The notes beneath the pieces were generated by a model, which saw only the letters and a list, made by a program, of their open reading frames with translations, was not told the origin of the DNA and did not search any database. A stretch of DNA of 64,000 bases from Microcella humidisoli (GTDB lineage: Bacteria; Actinomycetota; Actinomycetes; Actinomycetales; Microbacteriaceae). A program made the translations under genes and the position numbers. Shown here piece by piece: positions 25,071-33,263 of the stretch (the first letter of the stretch is position 1; each line of letters opens with the position of its first letter). The DNA lies in contig NZ_CP101497.1 of assembly GCF_024362325.1 (NCBI RefSeq), positions 2,046,001 through 2,110,000 of the forward strand. Reading direction: 5' to 3'.

Positions 25071-26575
25071 GCGGGGCTCCTCGCGGGGTCGACGGTCTCG
25101 GGCTCGATGAATCCGGCGGCGGGCGGCGGCGGCGCGGCACCCCGCTCGATGGTGGGCACGACGATGCCGAAGCGCGAGCCGCTCGAGGAGCTGTCGAGGC
25201 TGACGTAGCCCCCGTGCGCGCGGGCGATCGCGGCGACGATGGGCAGGCCGAGGCCCGACCCCGCGATACCGCGGCCCGTGTCGGCCCGCCCGAACCGCTC
25301 GAAGATGCGCTTCTCGGCGCCGGCGGGAATCCCCGGTCCGGCATCGGCCACCCAGAACTCGACCGTGCCCGCGTACGAGGTGCTGCCGACGCGGATCGGA
25401 GTGCCCTCGGGCGAGTACTTCGCCGCGTTGTCGGCGAGCTGCACCCAGGCTTGCGTGATGCGCGAGGGCGAGAGCGGCGCGACGACGTCGGCGGATTCGA
25501 CGAGCACCCAGTCGTGCCCGGGGATCGCCTGCATCTTGCTGAAGACGAGCGCCGTGAAGTCGGCGATGTCGGTGGGCTCGGCGAGCACCTCGCTGCGCTC
25601 GACCCGCGCGAGCGCGTCGATGTCGTTGACGAGCTCGGCCATGCGGTCGAGCTCGTCGATGGCGATGTCGCGCACGGCGCGCACATCGTCGGGCTTGCTC
25701 TCATCGAGCAGCTCGAGGTGCCCGCGCACGATCGTGATGGGCGTCTTGAGCTCGTGCCGCACGTCGTCGAGCAGCTGCCGCTGGCTCGTCAGCGCCTCGT
25801 CGATGCGGTCGAGCATGGCGTTGACCGTCTCGGTGAGCGCCGAGACGTCGTCGCGGCCGATGACGGGGATGCGCTCGCTGACGTCTGCCGCGGTGATGCG
25901 CGAGGCCGTCTCGGAGAGCGTGCGGATGGGGGCGAGCAAGCGCCCCGCGACGAACCAGCCGATGACGCCGATCGCGGCGAGCGAGAGCAGGGCGAGGCCC
26001 GCGTAGGTGAGGAAGGCGCCGCCGACCTCGTCGACCGCGCGCTGCGCATCCACCGCCGTGACGAACACGCCGAGCTGCTCGTCGCCCTCGATGATCACGG
26101 GCACGCTCACGTAGCGCAGCGTGCCGACGCTCGTGATGGCGGTGCCGAGCGTCACTTCGCCCGACGAGGCCTCCTGCCAGGCGCGTGCGATGAACGCGGG
26201 GTCGTCTTCCAGATCGAACGCCGTCTCGACGAACGGAAGCCAGCGCACCTCGCCATCGATGATGCCGACGCTGCTCTCGTGCCGGCCAGGCACGAGCCGC
26301 TGCAGGATGTCGCTCAAGGCGTCGACGGCGGTCGTCGGCAGCGCCGCCGCCTCGGGGGCGTTCTCATCGGCGGACGACGTCGAGGCGCCCGTGACAATGC
26401 CGCGCGCGGCTTCGACCGAGGCGAGCAGGTCGGTGTCGAGCCCTTCGAGCACGCGGTCGCGCTGCACGAGGTAGGCCGTGAAGCCCGAGACCGACATGCC
26501 GAGGGCGGTGACGACGAGGATCACGGCAAGGATGCGCGACCGCACCGAGAACCGGGGGAGCGGCGTTCGCGACAT
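25067..26575 (-). CDS. sensor histidine kinase
   Basis: This 502-residue kinase has membrane helices at about 15-35 and 188-210 enclosing a roughly 150-residue extracytoplasmic sensor domain. A HAMP linker (about 212-262) follows. The dimerisation domain has the phosphoacceptor His274 in DVRHELKTP, and the ATPase domain has N box DNAAKYSP, G1 DAGPGIP and G2 GSGLGLPIV. The C-terminal tail is Pro-rich. It is co-transcribed with the response regulator (4-nt overlap). A TGAGA-N4-TCTCA site lies 41 nt upstream of its start, consistent with autoregulation. Confidence 0.93.
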   Translation of the reverse strand: MSRTPLPRFSVRSRILAVILVVTALGMSVSGFTAYLVQRDRVLEGLDTDLLASVEAARGIVTGASTSSADENAPEAAALPTTAVDALSDILQRLVPGRHESSVGIIDGEVRWLPFVETAFDLEDDPAFIARAWQEASSGEVTLGTAITSVGTLRYVSVPVIIEGDEQLGVFVTAVDAQRAVDEVGGAFLTYAGLALLSLAAIGVIGWFVAGRLLAPIRTLSETASRITAADVSERIPVIGRDDVSALTETVNAMLDRIDEALTSQRQLLDDVRHELKTPITIVRGHLELLDESKPDDVRAVRDIAIDELDRMAELVNDIDALARVERSEVLAEPTDIADFTALVFSKMQAIPGHDWVLVESADVVAPLSPSRITQAWVQLADNAAKYSPEGTPIRVGSTSYAGTVEFWVADAGPGIPAGAEKRIFERFGRADTGRGIAGSGLGLPIVAAIARAHGGYVSLDSSSSGSRFGIVVPTIERGAAPPPPAAGFIEPETVDPARSPA

Positions 26576-26615
26576 TCCCCCATTATCAGCGGCCGTCGAT
26601 GCCCAGAAGCCCAGA

Positions 26616-26629
26616 TGAGAACACTCTCA
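26616..26629 (-). promoter_or_regulatory. TGAGA-N4-TCTCA operator, site 3 (kinase/regulator operon)
   Basis: TGAGAACACTCTCA: both half-sites match sites 1 and 2 exactly, with a different 4-nt centre. It lies 41-54 nt upstream of the kinase start and touches the stop codon of the OB-fold gene. The third TCTCA at 22-nt spacing seen in sites 1 and 2 is not present here. Confidence 0.55.
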
Positions 26630-27070
26630 CCCCCTGCCGCGCCACTCGCGCGCGAGCGCTCGCAGGTCGGCGCACTCGTCGGGTTCGATCGCGAGCACGC
26701 CCTCGGTGCTCCGGAGCGTGCCCGAGATGAGCACGAACCGGGCCGTGAGCGCCGCGCGCAGCACGCGCGACGCGCGGGCGGGCACGATGATCGGCACCAC
26801 CGCCGTGCCGTCGTCGAGCAGGGCGTCTCCGCCGAGCAGCGCCTCCGCGGGGCGACGCTCGCCGGCGACGAGCACGGCCCCGCCGACCCGGCGGACGTCG
26901 AGCTCGTCGAGGCGTGCGGTCTCGGCCGCGGCGAGCAGCGCGCGAAACGGGGCGAGCGCGTCGGCGGCCCGCGGTCGTGGCGGCATGGGCGGCGGCGGGG
27001 GGAAGTCGTCGGCATCGACGAAGAGCACGGGATGCTCGGGGCCGGCGCGACGCGAGAGGCGGCGGGGCAT
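26627..27070 (-). CDS. LexA-boxed stand-alone OB-fold-like protein
   Basis: The 147-residue protein starts with a basic segment (PRRLSRRAG), then PVLFVDADDFPPPPPMPPRP and a helical part (about 32-58). Residues 60-140 (VGGAVLVAGERRPAEALL...DDGTAVVPIIVPARA...RFVLISGTLRSTEGVLAIEPDECADL) resemble the C-terminal OB-fold region of DnaE2-type error-prone polymerases. No polymerase domain is present. An AGGAGG lies 6 nt before ATG 27070, which decides the start. A perfect SOS box stands 45-60 nt upstream. I infer a DNA-damage-induced accessory protein, perhaps for single-stranded DNA or a mutasome. The resemblance is by eye and needs a profile search. Confidence 0.6.
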   Translation of the reverse strand: MPRRLSRRAGPEHPVLFVDADDFPPPPPMPPRPRAADALAPFRALLAAAETARLDELDVRRVGGAVLVAGERRPAEALLGGDALLDDGTAVVPIIVPARASRVLRAALTARFVLISGTLRSTEGVLAIEPDECADLRALAREWRGRG

Positions 27071-27114
27071 GCTCGACCTCCTGCGCATCCGCTCGATGGA
27101 ACGAACGCAGTCTA

Positions 27115-27130
27115 TCGAACGTGTGTTCGA
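27115..27130. promoter_or_regulatory. perfect LexA (SOS) box
   Basis: TCGAACGTGTGTTCGA is an exact match to the actinobacterial SOS box TCGAAC-N4-GTTCGA. It lies just upstream of the OB-fold gene on the minus strand; the App1-type gene beyond it ends at 27161 and is not its target. Confidence 0.88.
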
Positions 27131-27160
27131 ATGACGCGCACCATCGTCAGGCTCGAGCGG

Positions 27161-28240
27161 TCACTCCCGCGCCCCGGTCTCGCCGTCGTCGGGCGGGCTC
27201 AGCAGCCCCGCCTCGATGAGCTGCTCGGCGAGTCCCGCGCCGTCGGGCGCCCAGACCCACGGGATGCCGCCGCTCGGCCGCTCGGCCTCGTCGAGATGGC
27301 TGCGCCCACCGGCGAGCACGGCCTCGGGGGTCGAGAGCTGACGGATGGCGACGCCCGCGACATTCTCGGGATGCTCGGCGGCGAACTCGCGATAGATGGC
27401 CTCGTCGTGCTGGCCGTCGTCGCCGATGAGCACCCAGCGGATGGAGGGGAACTCGCGCGCCAACCGGGCGAGGCTCGCACGCTTGTGGTCGCGTCCGCTG
27501 CGGAACAGCCGGTCGTGCGTCGGCCCCCAGTCGGTGAGCAGCATCGTGCCGGCGGGGTAGAGGTGGCGGCTCATGAACCGGTCGAGGGTCGGAGCGACAT
27601 TCCACGCCCCCGTCGAGAGGTAGATGACGGGCGCGCCCTCGTGCTCGCGCGTGAGCCGCTCGAGCAGCACGGCCATTCCGGGAACGGGACGGCGGGCGTG
27701 CTCGTCGAGCACGAAGGTGTTCCAGGCGGCGAGGAAGGGGCGGGGGAGCGCCGTGACCATGACCGTGTCGTCGATGTCGCTGACGATGCCGAGGCGAGCA
27801 TCCGGGTCGACGACGAAGATGCGGGCCGTGACCGGGTCGGAGCCTTCGACCTGCAGCGTGATCGTGCGCACGCCGGGTTCGAGGTCGATCGTCGCATCGG
27901 CGTCGACGACGCCGCCGCGGTCGGCCTGCATCGTGAACTCCTGCCCGCCGATCGTGACGGTGACGACGCTGTCGGCGACGGGGATGCTCACGAAGCTGCG
28001 CCATCCCCGGATGCTCGCGGGCGTCGCGCGACGGGAATCGGTGCGTGTGAGCACGACGCGGCACAGCACGCGGATCCAGCCGGGGCCGCCGTAGCCGCTG
28101 TACGGGATGACGACCGGTTGCAGCCCGCGCCGCCGGCCATTGCGTTCGCGCATGCGATGGAAGCGGTCTTCGAGCGCTACGGCCCGCCGCACCCAGGGGG
28201 AGCGCGAGGCCGGAGGGGGAGCGTCACTCTCGGCCGTCAC
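27161..28240 (-). CDS. App1/DUF2183-family phosphatidate phosphatase-like protein
   Basis: This 359-residue protein has an N-terminal beta-rich region (about 50-140) and then a HAD-like catalytic domain with SDIDDTVMVT (DxDxT nucleophile motif), YLSTGAWN and GDDGQHDEAIY, all features of DUF2183/App1. Yeast App1 dephosphorylates phosphatidic acid; bacterial members are largely untested. No signal peptide or membrane helix is evident, so it is probably cytoplasmic or peripheral. The GTG start follows CAGACT by 6 nt (leaderless). It lies upstream of the SOS-boxed gene but has its own promoter. Confidence 0.85.
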   Translation of the reverse strand: MTAESDAPPPASRSPWVRRAVALEDRFHRMRERNGRRRGLQPVVIPYSGYGGPGWIRVLCRVVLTRTDSRRATPASIRGWRSFVSIPVADSVVTVTIGGQEFTMQADRGGVVDADATIDLEPGVRTITLQVEGSDPVTARIFVVDPDARLGIVSDIDDTVMVTALPRPFLAAWNTFVLDEHARRPVPGMAVLLERLTREHEGAPVIYLSTGAWNVAPTLDRFMSRHLYPAGTMLLTDWGPTHDRLFRSGRDHKRASLARLAREFPSIRWVLIGDDGQHDEAIYREFAAEHPENVAGVAIRQLSTPEAVLAGGRSHLDEAERPSGGIPWVWAPDGAGLAEQLIEAGLLSPPDDGETGARE

Positions 28241-28413
28241 CTGCCCAGTCTGTCAGATGCTCCGTCGTTCGCGACGGGCCCAGGCGGGCGCCCCGCCGCG
28301 GCACGGTGTAGGCGACATCGAGGGGGACTGTCGAGCCGCAGTGAACAGAACGGTCCGCTCCCGGCGGTATTCGCCTCCCGAATGTCCAGCCATAATTAAC
28401 ATCGCGTCAAAGC

Positions 28414-28441
28414 GTGATTCGCTCACCTCGAGGAGTACGCT
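28414..28441 (+). promoter_or_regulatory. predicted promoter of the TetR-family gene
   Basis: GTGATT at 28414-28419, 16 nt, TACGCT at 28436-28441. The aldo/keto-reductase promoter at 62566-62594 has the same hexamers. A CGCTCA half-site lies between them. The rest of 28241-28463 shows no gene. Confidence 0.45.
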
Positions 28442-28463
28442 TACGGCGTCGAAAGGGTCGATC

Positions 28464-29105
28464 GTGAACATCACCGAGTCCAGCTCCTCGCTGCTGAGCA
28501 GCGCCGCTCCCATCCGCAACGAGCCGGTCCAGGCGCGCAGCACGGCCCGACTGGCCACGCTGCTCGACTCGGCTGCCGCCGTCATCGATGAGATCGGCTA
28601 TGAGCGACTGACGACCGCTATGGTCGCCGAGCGCGCCGGGGCCTCGATCGGCACGGTCTACCGCTACTTCCCCGATCGCATCGCGGTGCTGCAGAGCCTC
28701 GCCGCCCGCAACTCCGAGCGCCTGCTCGGTCGTGTCGCGGCCGAGCTGAGCCCTGGCCGCCACGCTTCGGCGATGGATGCTGTGCTCGCCGTGCTGGCGA
28801 TCACCGCCGACCTGTTCCGCACCGAGCCGGGCTACCGCTCGGTGCGCGTCGGTGACGTGCTCGATCTGCTGCCGCCGATGACGGAATCGACCGCCAACGC
28901 CGCGGTCGCCGATGTCGTGACCGATGCGCTCGTGGCCGGCTACGGCGTGACCGACAGCGCCGAGGTGCGTCGCGCCGTGGGCACCGCCATCGAGATCGCC
29001 GACGCGCTCGTGGCGCGGGCCTTCGCCCGCAGCACCCCGGGCGATCCCGCGCTGCTGGCCGAGGCCGAGCGCGCGGTTCGCGCGGTGCTCGCCGACCGCC
29101 TCTGA
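28464..29105 (+). CDS. TetR/AcrR-family transcriptional regulator (likely controls the adjacent ABC importer)
   Basis: The 213-residue protein carries a TetR helix-turn-helix at about 28-75: LLDSAAAVIDEIGYERLTTAMVAERAGASIGTVYRYFPDRIAVL. The C-terminal ligand domain is helical and unclassified. GTG 28464 has an AAAGGG element upstream; the longer upstream frame is non-coding in character. The gene precedes the betaine-type importer operon in the same direction, with two palindromes in the 136-nt gap, so it is probably its repressor. The ligand might be the transported compatible solute or choline, but that is inference. Confidence 0.85.
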   Translation: MNITESSSSLLSSAAPIRNEPVQARSTARLATLLDSAAAVIDEIGYERLTTAMVAERAGASIGTVYRYFPDRIAVLQSLAARNSERLLGRVAAELSPGRHASAMDAVLAVLAITADLFRTEPGYRSVRVGDVLDLLPPMTESTANAAVADVVTDALVAGYGVTDSAEVRRAVGTAIEIADALVARAFARSTPGDPALLAEAERAVRAVLADRL

Positions 29106-29136
29106 CGGCGGGCCGCGAGGCCCCCTTCTGGAGAAC

Positions 29137-29153
29137 TGCCCAGAATCTGGGCA
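29137..29153. promoter_or_regulatory. 17-bp palindrome TGCCCAGA-A-TCTGGGCA
   Basis: An 8+1+8 perfect inverted repeat between the TetR gene and the importer operon, with size and symmetry typical of a TetR operator. As RNA it could also form a weak hairpin after the tetR gene; no T-tract follows. Confidence 0.5.
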
Positions 29154-29192
29154 ATCCGCACGACTCTCTGCGGCGAATGCTGTTTGACTGAG

Positions 29193-29213
29193 TGAGCGCT
29201 GGGCGCGCGCTCA
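29193..29213. promoter_or_regulatory. TGAGCGC-N7-GCGCTCA inverted repeat before the importer operon
   Basis: A 7-bp inverted repeat 29-49 nt before the ATPase gene, preceded by TTTGACTGAG. TGAGCG/CGCTCA half-sites recur in the aldo/keto-reductase promoter (62571-62583). Candidate TetR-family operator. Confidence 0.45.
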
Positions 29214-29241
29214 GCACCGATGGCGACGAGAAGAGAGCATC

Positions 29242-30066
29242 GTGATCGAATTCCGCTCCATCTCCAAACGCTTCGACGACGGCACGCTCGCGGTCGACGA
29301 CTTCAGCCTCATCATGCCGAGCCGGCAGACGACGGTGCTCGTCGGCTCAAGCGGATCCGGCAAGACGACCCTGCTGCGCATGATCAACCGCATGGTCGAC
29401 GCGACGAGCGGTGAGCTCGAGATCGACGGCGAGAACGTCTCGACCATCGAACCCGTGCAGTTGCGCCGCCGCATCGGCTACGTCATGCAGAATTCCGGCC
29501 TGTTGCCGCACCGCCGTGTGATCGACAACATCGCGACCGTGCCGCGGCTCAACGGCGTGCCGAAGAAGCAGGCCCACGCTCGAGCCCTCGAGCTCATGGA
29601 CACCGTCGGCCTCGACCGCGACATGGCCGAGCGGTACCCCGCGCAGCTGTCGGGCGGCCAGCAGCAGCGCGTGGGCGTGGCGCGGGGCCTCGCGGTCGAC
29701 CCGAACATCCTGCTCATGGACGAGCCGTTCGGGGCCGTCGACCCGATCGTGCGCGCCGACCTGCAGCAAGAGCTGCTGCGCCTCCAGCGCGAGCTCGACA
29801 AGACCGTCGTCTTCGTCACGCACGACATCGACGAGGCCTTCCTCCTGGGCGACCAGGTCGTCATCCTCGAGAAGGGCGGCCGCATCGCGCAGAAGGGCAC
29901 GCCCGCCGAGATTCTCGCGAACCCCGCGAGCGACTTCGTCGCGAGCTTCATCGGCGCCGAACGCGGCAAGCGCGCGCTCAGCATCCAGACCATCGACGGC
30001 GCGCAGGTGCTCGTCGACGGCGACGGCAACCTCGCCGGGCGTCTCGTGGAGGCGGGCCCGGCGTGA
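29242..30066 (+). CDS. ABC importer ATPase, glycine betaine/choline type
   Basis: This 274-residue ATPase has Walker A GSSGSGKTT (about 34-42), the Q-loop, signature LSGGQQQRVGVARG, Walker B ILLMDEPFGAVDP and the switch His in VTHDIDEA. It most resembles the OpuCA/ProV group by sequence flavour and operon partners. It lacks the C-terminal CBS domains that sense ionic strength in OpuA/OpuC, so osmotic gating would have to come from elsewhere. GTG start. It is the first gene of a four-gene importer operon and overlaps the next gene by 4 nt. Confidence 0.88.
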   Translation: MIEFRSISKRFDDGTLAVDDFSLIMPSRQTTVLVGSSGSGKTTLLRMINRMVDATSGELEIDGENVSTIEPVQLRRRIGYVMQNSGLLPHRRVIDNIATVPRLNGVPKKQAHARALELMDTVGLDRDMAERYPAQLSGGQQQRVGVARGLAVDPNILLMDEPFGAVDPIVRADLQQELLRLQRELDKTVVFVTHDIDEAFLLGDQVVILEKGGRIAQKGTPAEILANPASDFVASFIGAERGKRALSIQTIDGAQVLVDGDGNLAGRLVEAGPA

Positions 30067-30809
30067 CCTGGGTGCTCAACAACCTCGACCTGATCCTCGA
30101 GCTCACGCTCGAGCACATCAGGCTGAGCATCCTGCCGATCGTGCTCGGGTTCGTCATCGCGATCCCGCTCGGCTGGCTCGCCTACCGCTACCGGCTGACC
30201 CGCGGGCTCATCCTCACCCTCGTCGGCCTGCTGTACACGGTCCCGTCGCTCGCGCTCTTCGTCATTCTGCCGCCGCTGCTCGGTATCGGATTCTTGAGCG
30301 AGGCCAATGTGCTCATCGCCCTCACGATCTACGCCGTGGCGATCATGTCGCGATCGGTGGCGGATGCTCTCGCGAGCGTGGATCCCGATATCCGTCAGGC
30401 GGCGACGGCCGTGGGCTACTCGTCGTGGAGCCGGTTCTGGACGGTCGACTTCCCCCTCGCCGGTCCCGTGCTGCTCGCGGGGTTGCGCGTCGTCGCGGTC
30501 AGCACGGTGAGCCTGCTGACGGTCGGCATCGTCGTCGGCGTGCAGAGTCTCGGCTATCTGTTCACGAACGGGTATCAGCGCCAGATTCTCGCCTCGGTGC
30601 TCACGGGCGTCGTCATGACGGTCGTGGTCGCTCTGCTCTTCGACCGGCTGCTGGTGCTGCTGGGCCGCGTGCTCATGCCGTGGACGCGCGCCGACCGCCG
30701 CACAGCGCGGCGCGCGGGAGGCGGCGATGATCGCGCCGCGCTCGAGCAGCAGATCGAGACGCCCGTTCTGGCGGTCGGCCGCGGTGTGCAGCAGGGGAGC
30801 GCACCGTGA
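30063..30809 (+). CDS. ABC importer permease 1, glycine betaine/choline type
   Basis: This 248-residue protein has five to six membrane helices. The LLYTVPSLALFVILPPLLGIG stretch and a coupling-helix region (DALASVDPDIRQAATAVGYSSWSRFWTVDFPLAGP) are typical of OpuCB/OpuCD-like permeases. A cytoplasmic tail of about 40 residues is Arg- and Glu-rich. GTG overlaps the ATPase stop, and the gene's own stop overlaps the second permease by 4 nt. It forms a heterodimeric pore with that permease. Confidence 0.88.
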   Translation: MTWVLNNLDLILELTLEHIRLSILPIVLGFVIAIPLGWLAYRYRLTRGLILTLVGLLYTVPSLALFVILPPLLGIGFLSEANVLIALTIYAVAIMSRSVADALASVDPDIRQAATAVGYSSWSRFWTVDFPLAGPVLLAGLRVVAVSTVSLLTVGIVVGVQSLGYLFTNGYQRQILASVLTGVVMTVVVALLFDRLLVLLGRVLMPWTRADRRTARRAGGGDDRAALEQQIETPVLAVGRGVQQGSAP

Positions 30810-31543
30810 ACCTCTTCCTCGACGCCTTCGCCTGGCTCGCCGACCCCGTCAACTGGCAGGGCGCGGGCTCGATCCCGCAACGGGTCGCGGAGCACCTCGC
30901 CTACACCGCGGTCGCGGTGCTCGTCGCCGTGATCATCGCCGTGCCTCTCGGCTGGTGGATCGGGCACACCGGGAAGGGCAAGGAGCTCGTCGTGGGGCTC
31001 ACGGGTGCAGCACGCGCCCTGCCCTCGTTCGGCCTCATCTTCCTGTTCGTGATGGTCGCCGGGGTCTCGCAGCGCGAGCCCGCCGCCGTGATCGTGCTCA
31101 TGCTGCTCGCGATCCCGCCCGTGCTCGCCGGCGCGTACGCGGGTTTCGAGGTCATCGATCGTCGCATCATCGACGCGGCGCGCTCGATGGGCATGACGGA
31201 GTGGCAGATCGTGTGGAAGGTCGAAGTGCCGCTCGGACTGCCCCTGCTGTTCGGCGGGCTGCGCAGCGGCGTGCTGCAGGTCGTGGCCACGACGGTGCTC
31301 ATCTCGTACATCGGACTGGGCGGCCTCGGCTACGACATCGTGCAGGGCATCGCCTTGCGGCAGTTCGACCAGATGCTCGGCAGCGCGATCCTCATCATCG
31401 TGCTCGCCCTCCTGCTCGACGCCCTCTTCGCGGTGCTCGAGCGCTACGCGGTGCCGCGCGGCGTGCGCGCCGGCCGCGCCACAGACGTTCGCACGACGCC
31501 ATCCGGGCGACGCGCGACGGCGGACTCCTCCGCCACCACCTGA
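30806..31543 (+). CDS. ABC importer permease 2, glycine betaine/choline type
   Basis: This 245-residue membrane protein is similar in layout to permease 1: RALPSFGLIFLFVMVAGVSQ, EVIDRRIIDAARSMGMTEWQIVWKVEVPLGLP (coupling helix with the EAA-like loop) and ISYIGLGGLGYDIVQGIALRQ. Two different permeases in one operon are characteristic of OpuC/YehYW-type systems. It overlaps permease 1 by 4 nt and precedes the binding protein by 17 nt, where AGAGAAGAGAAG provides the ribosome-binding site for the latter. Confidence 0.88.
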   Translation: MNLFLDAFAWLADPVNWQGAGSIPQRVAEHLAYTAVAVLVAVIIAVPLGWWIGHTGKGKELVVGLTGAARALPSFGLIFLFVMVAGVSQREPAAVIVLMLLAIPPVLAGAYAGFEVIDRRIIDAARSMGMTEWQIVWKVEVPLGLPLLFGGLRSGVLQVVATTVLISYIGLGGLGYDIVQGIALRQFDQMLGSAILIIVLALLLDALFAVLERYAVPRGVRAGRATDVRTTPSGRRATADSSATT

Positions 31544-31560
31544 AGAGAAGAGAAGAACTG

Positions 31561-32472
31561 ATGTTCACAGCAAGGAACAAGGGCCGGTTCGCTATGACGG
31601 CGGCCGTGGTCGGGGCATCATTGGCCCTGGCAGGGTGTGCATCGGGCGACCCGCTGGCGCCCGAGCCGGATACGGACGCTCCTGCGGAGACGATCGTCAT
31701 CGGTTCGCAGGCGTACTACTCGAACGAGATCATCGCTGAGCTCTACGCCCAGGCGCTCGAGGCCGGCGGCTTCGAGGTCGAGCGCAACTACCAGATCGGG
31801 CAGCGCGACGCCTACATCCCGGCCCTCGAGGCCGGCGAGGTCGACCTGTTCCCCGAGTACACGGGCAACCTGCTGCAGTTCTGGAACCCGGACACCACGG
31901 CCACGTCGTCGGACGACGTCTTCGCCGAGCTGCAGACCGCCGTGCCGGACGGCCTGCAGGTGCTCGACCAGTCGTCGGCGACCGACCAGGACAGCTACAA
32001 CGTGACGGCCGAGTTCGCCGAGGCGAACGGCCTCGCGTCGATCGCTGACCTCGCGGGCGTCGAGGGCCTCATCCTCGGCGGAGCCCCCGAGCTCGAGGAG
32101 CGCCCCTACGGCCCCTCCGGCCTCGAGTCGGTCTACGGCGTCACGGTCGCCTTCCAGGCCACGGGTGACACGACGGTCGAGTCGCTGCTTGAGGGCATCG
32201 TCAATGTCGCCAACGTCTACAGCGCCGACCCGCGCATCGGCCAGAACGGCCTCGTGACGCTCGCCGACCCCGAGGGCCTGTTCCTGGCCTCGAACGTCGT
32301 GCCGATCGCCTCGGCCGATCTGCCGCAGGAGGCGGTCGACATCGTCAACGCGGTGAGCGCCGCGCTGACGCCCGAGGGCCTCGTGGCTCTCAACGTGCAG
32401 AGCACGGTCGACCAGCTGGGCTTCGCCGAGATCGCGACCCAGTGGCTGACCGAGAACGGCTTCATCGACTAG
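31561..32472 (+). CDS. ABC importer substrate-binding lipoprotein, glycine betaine/choline type
   Basis: This 303-residue precursor has a lipoprotein signal ending ALAGC (Cys25). The mature part has the OpuAC/ProX-type fold: IVIGSQAYYSNEIIAELYAQALEAGGFEVERNYQIGQRDAYIPALEAGEVDLFPEYTGNLL, in which YTGN and the aromatic residues line the ligand cage in relatives. It captures the quaternary amine for the two permeases and the ATPase. Compatible-solute uptake would suit a free-living organism facing osmotic change. It is the last gene of the operon, followed by a strong terminator. Confidence 0.9.
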   Translation: MFTARNKGRFAMTAAVVGASLALAGCASGDPLAPEPDTDAPAETIVIGSQAYYSNEIIAELYAQALEAGGFEVERNYQIGQRDAYIPALEAGEVDLFPEYTGNLLQFWNPDTTATSSDDVFAELQTAVPDGLQVLDQSSATDQDSYNVTAEFAEANGLASIADLAGVEGLILGGAPELEERPYGPSGLESVYGVTVAFQATGDTTVESLLEGIVNVANVYSADPRIGQNGLVTLADPEGLFLASNVVPIASADLPQEAVDIVNAVSAALTPEGLVALNVQSTVDQLGFAEIATQWLTENGFID

Positions 32473-32498
32473 CCGGTCGCAGCATCCCCATGCCGTGA

Positions 32499-32526
32499 GG
32501 GGCGGGCACCGACCGGTGCCCGCCCC
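32499..32526 (+). terminator. intrinsic terminator of the betaine-type importer operon
   Basis: GGGGCGGGCACC, loop GACC, GGTGCCCGCCCC: a 12-bp perfect stem followed by TTTC. It could also stop the converging DedA transcript. Confidence 0.85.
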
Positions 32527-32550
32527 TTTCGCATGGTCGCGCGCCGGCGC

Positions 32551-33222
32551 TCAGTCCTCGCGCGTTGCCGCGTCGCCGTCGCCCGGCTGGTCGGCGAAGC
32601 GGCCGACGTAGCGGTCGAGCAGCTTCTTCACGGCGAAGACGAGCAACCAGAACCCCGCGATGACCCCGACGAAGATGAGGGCCGCGTAGTCGAGCTGCTC
32701 GGCGATGCTGCGGTAGCCCTCGGCGGCGGCGGAGCCGACCGTGACGTAGGCGAAGGCCCACAGAATGCACGCGGGGGTGAGCCACAGCATGAAGGTGCGG
32801 TAGCGCAGGCCGCTCATGCCCACGACGAGCGGGGTGAGCGAGTGCAGCACGGGCACGAAACGTGAGATGAACACGGCGATGCCGCCGCGGTGGTCGAGGA
32901 AGCTCTCGGCGCGTCGCCAGTTCTTCTCGCCGATGCGACGACCGAGACGAGATGCCCGCAGGCGCGGCCCGAAGAACCGCCCGATCGCGAAGCCGAGCGA
33001 GGCGCCCGTGAGCGCGCCGACGATGACCGTGATCGTGAGCGCCCAGTACTCGGCGGGCGAGTCGACGGCAGTGCTCGCGACGAGCACGACCGTATCGCCC
33101 GGCACGACGAGGCCGAGCAGGATCGTCGTCTCGAGCATGATGAACAGCCCGGCGAGCGCCGTGCGCAGCACGGGGTCGACGCCCTGAACCAGGTCGAGGA
33201 TCGCATCGAGCAGCTCATTCAC
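32551..33222 (-). CDS. DedA-family membrane protein
   Basis: This 223-residue protein of the DedA/SNARE-associated (VTT) family, now thought to include lipid scramblases, keeps ETTILLGLVVPGDTVVL near the front, GASLGFAIGRFFG, FISRFVPVLHSLTPLVVGMSGL and the later TPACILWAFAYVTVG. Five or so helices with re-entrant loops are expected. A charged tail (DQPGDGDAATRED) ends the protein. The GTG start follows TAGGCT by 6 nt on the minus strand (leaderless). It is divergent from cydABDC; the 145-nt gap holds a DosR-like box. Confidence 0.92.
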   Translation of the reverse strand: MNELLDAILDLVQGVDPVLRTALAGLFIMLETTILLGLVVPGDTVVLVASTAVDSPAEYWALTITVIVGALTGASLGFAIGRFFGPRLRASRLGRRIGEKNWRRAESFLDHRGGIAVFISRFVPVLHSLTPLVVGMSGLRYRTFMLWLTPACILWAFAYVTVGSAAAEGYRSIAEQLDYAALIFVGVIAGFWLLVFAVKKLLDRYVGRFADQPGDGDAATRED

Positions 33223-33263
33223 GCCGCGAGCCTAGCGACCGGGCCTGATGACGATGCCGATTC

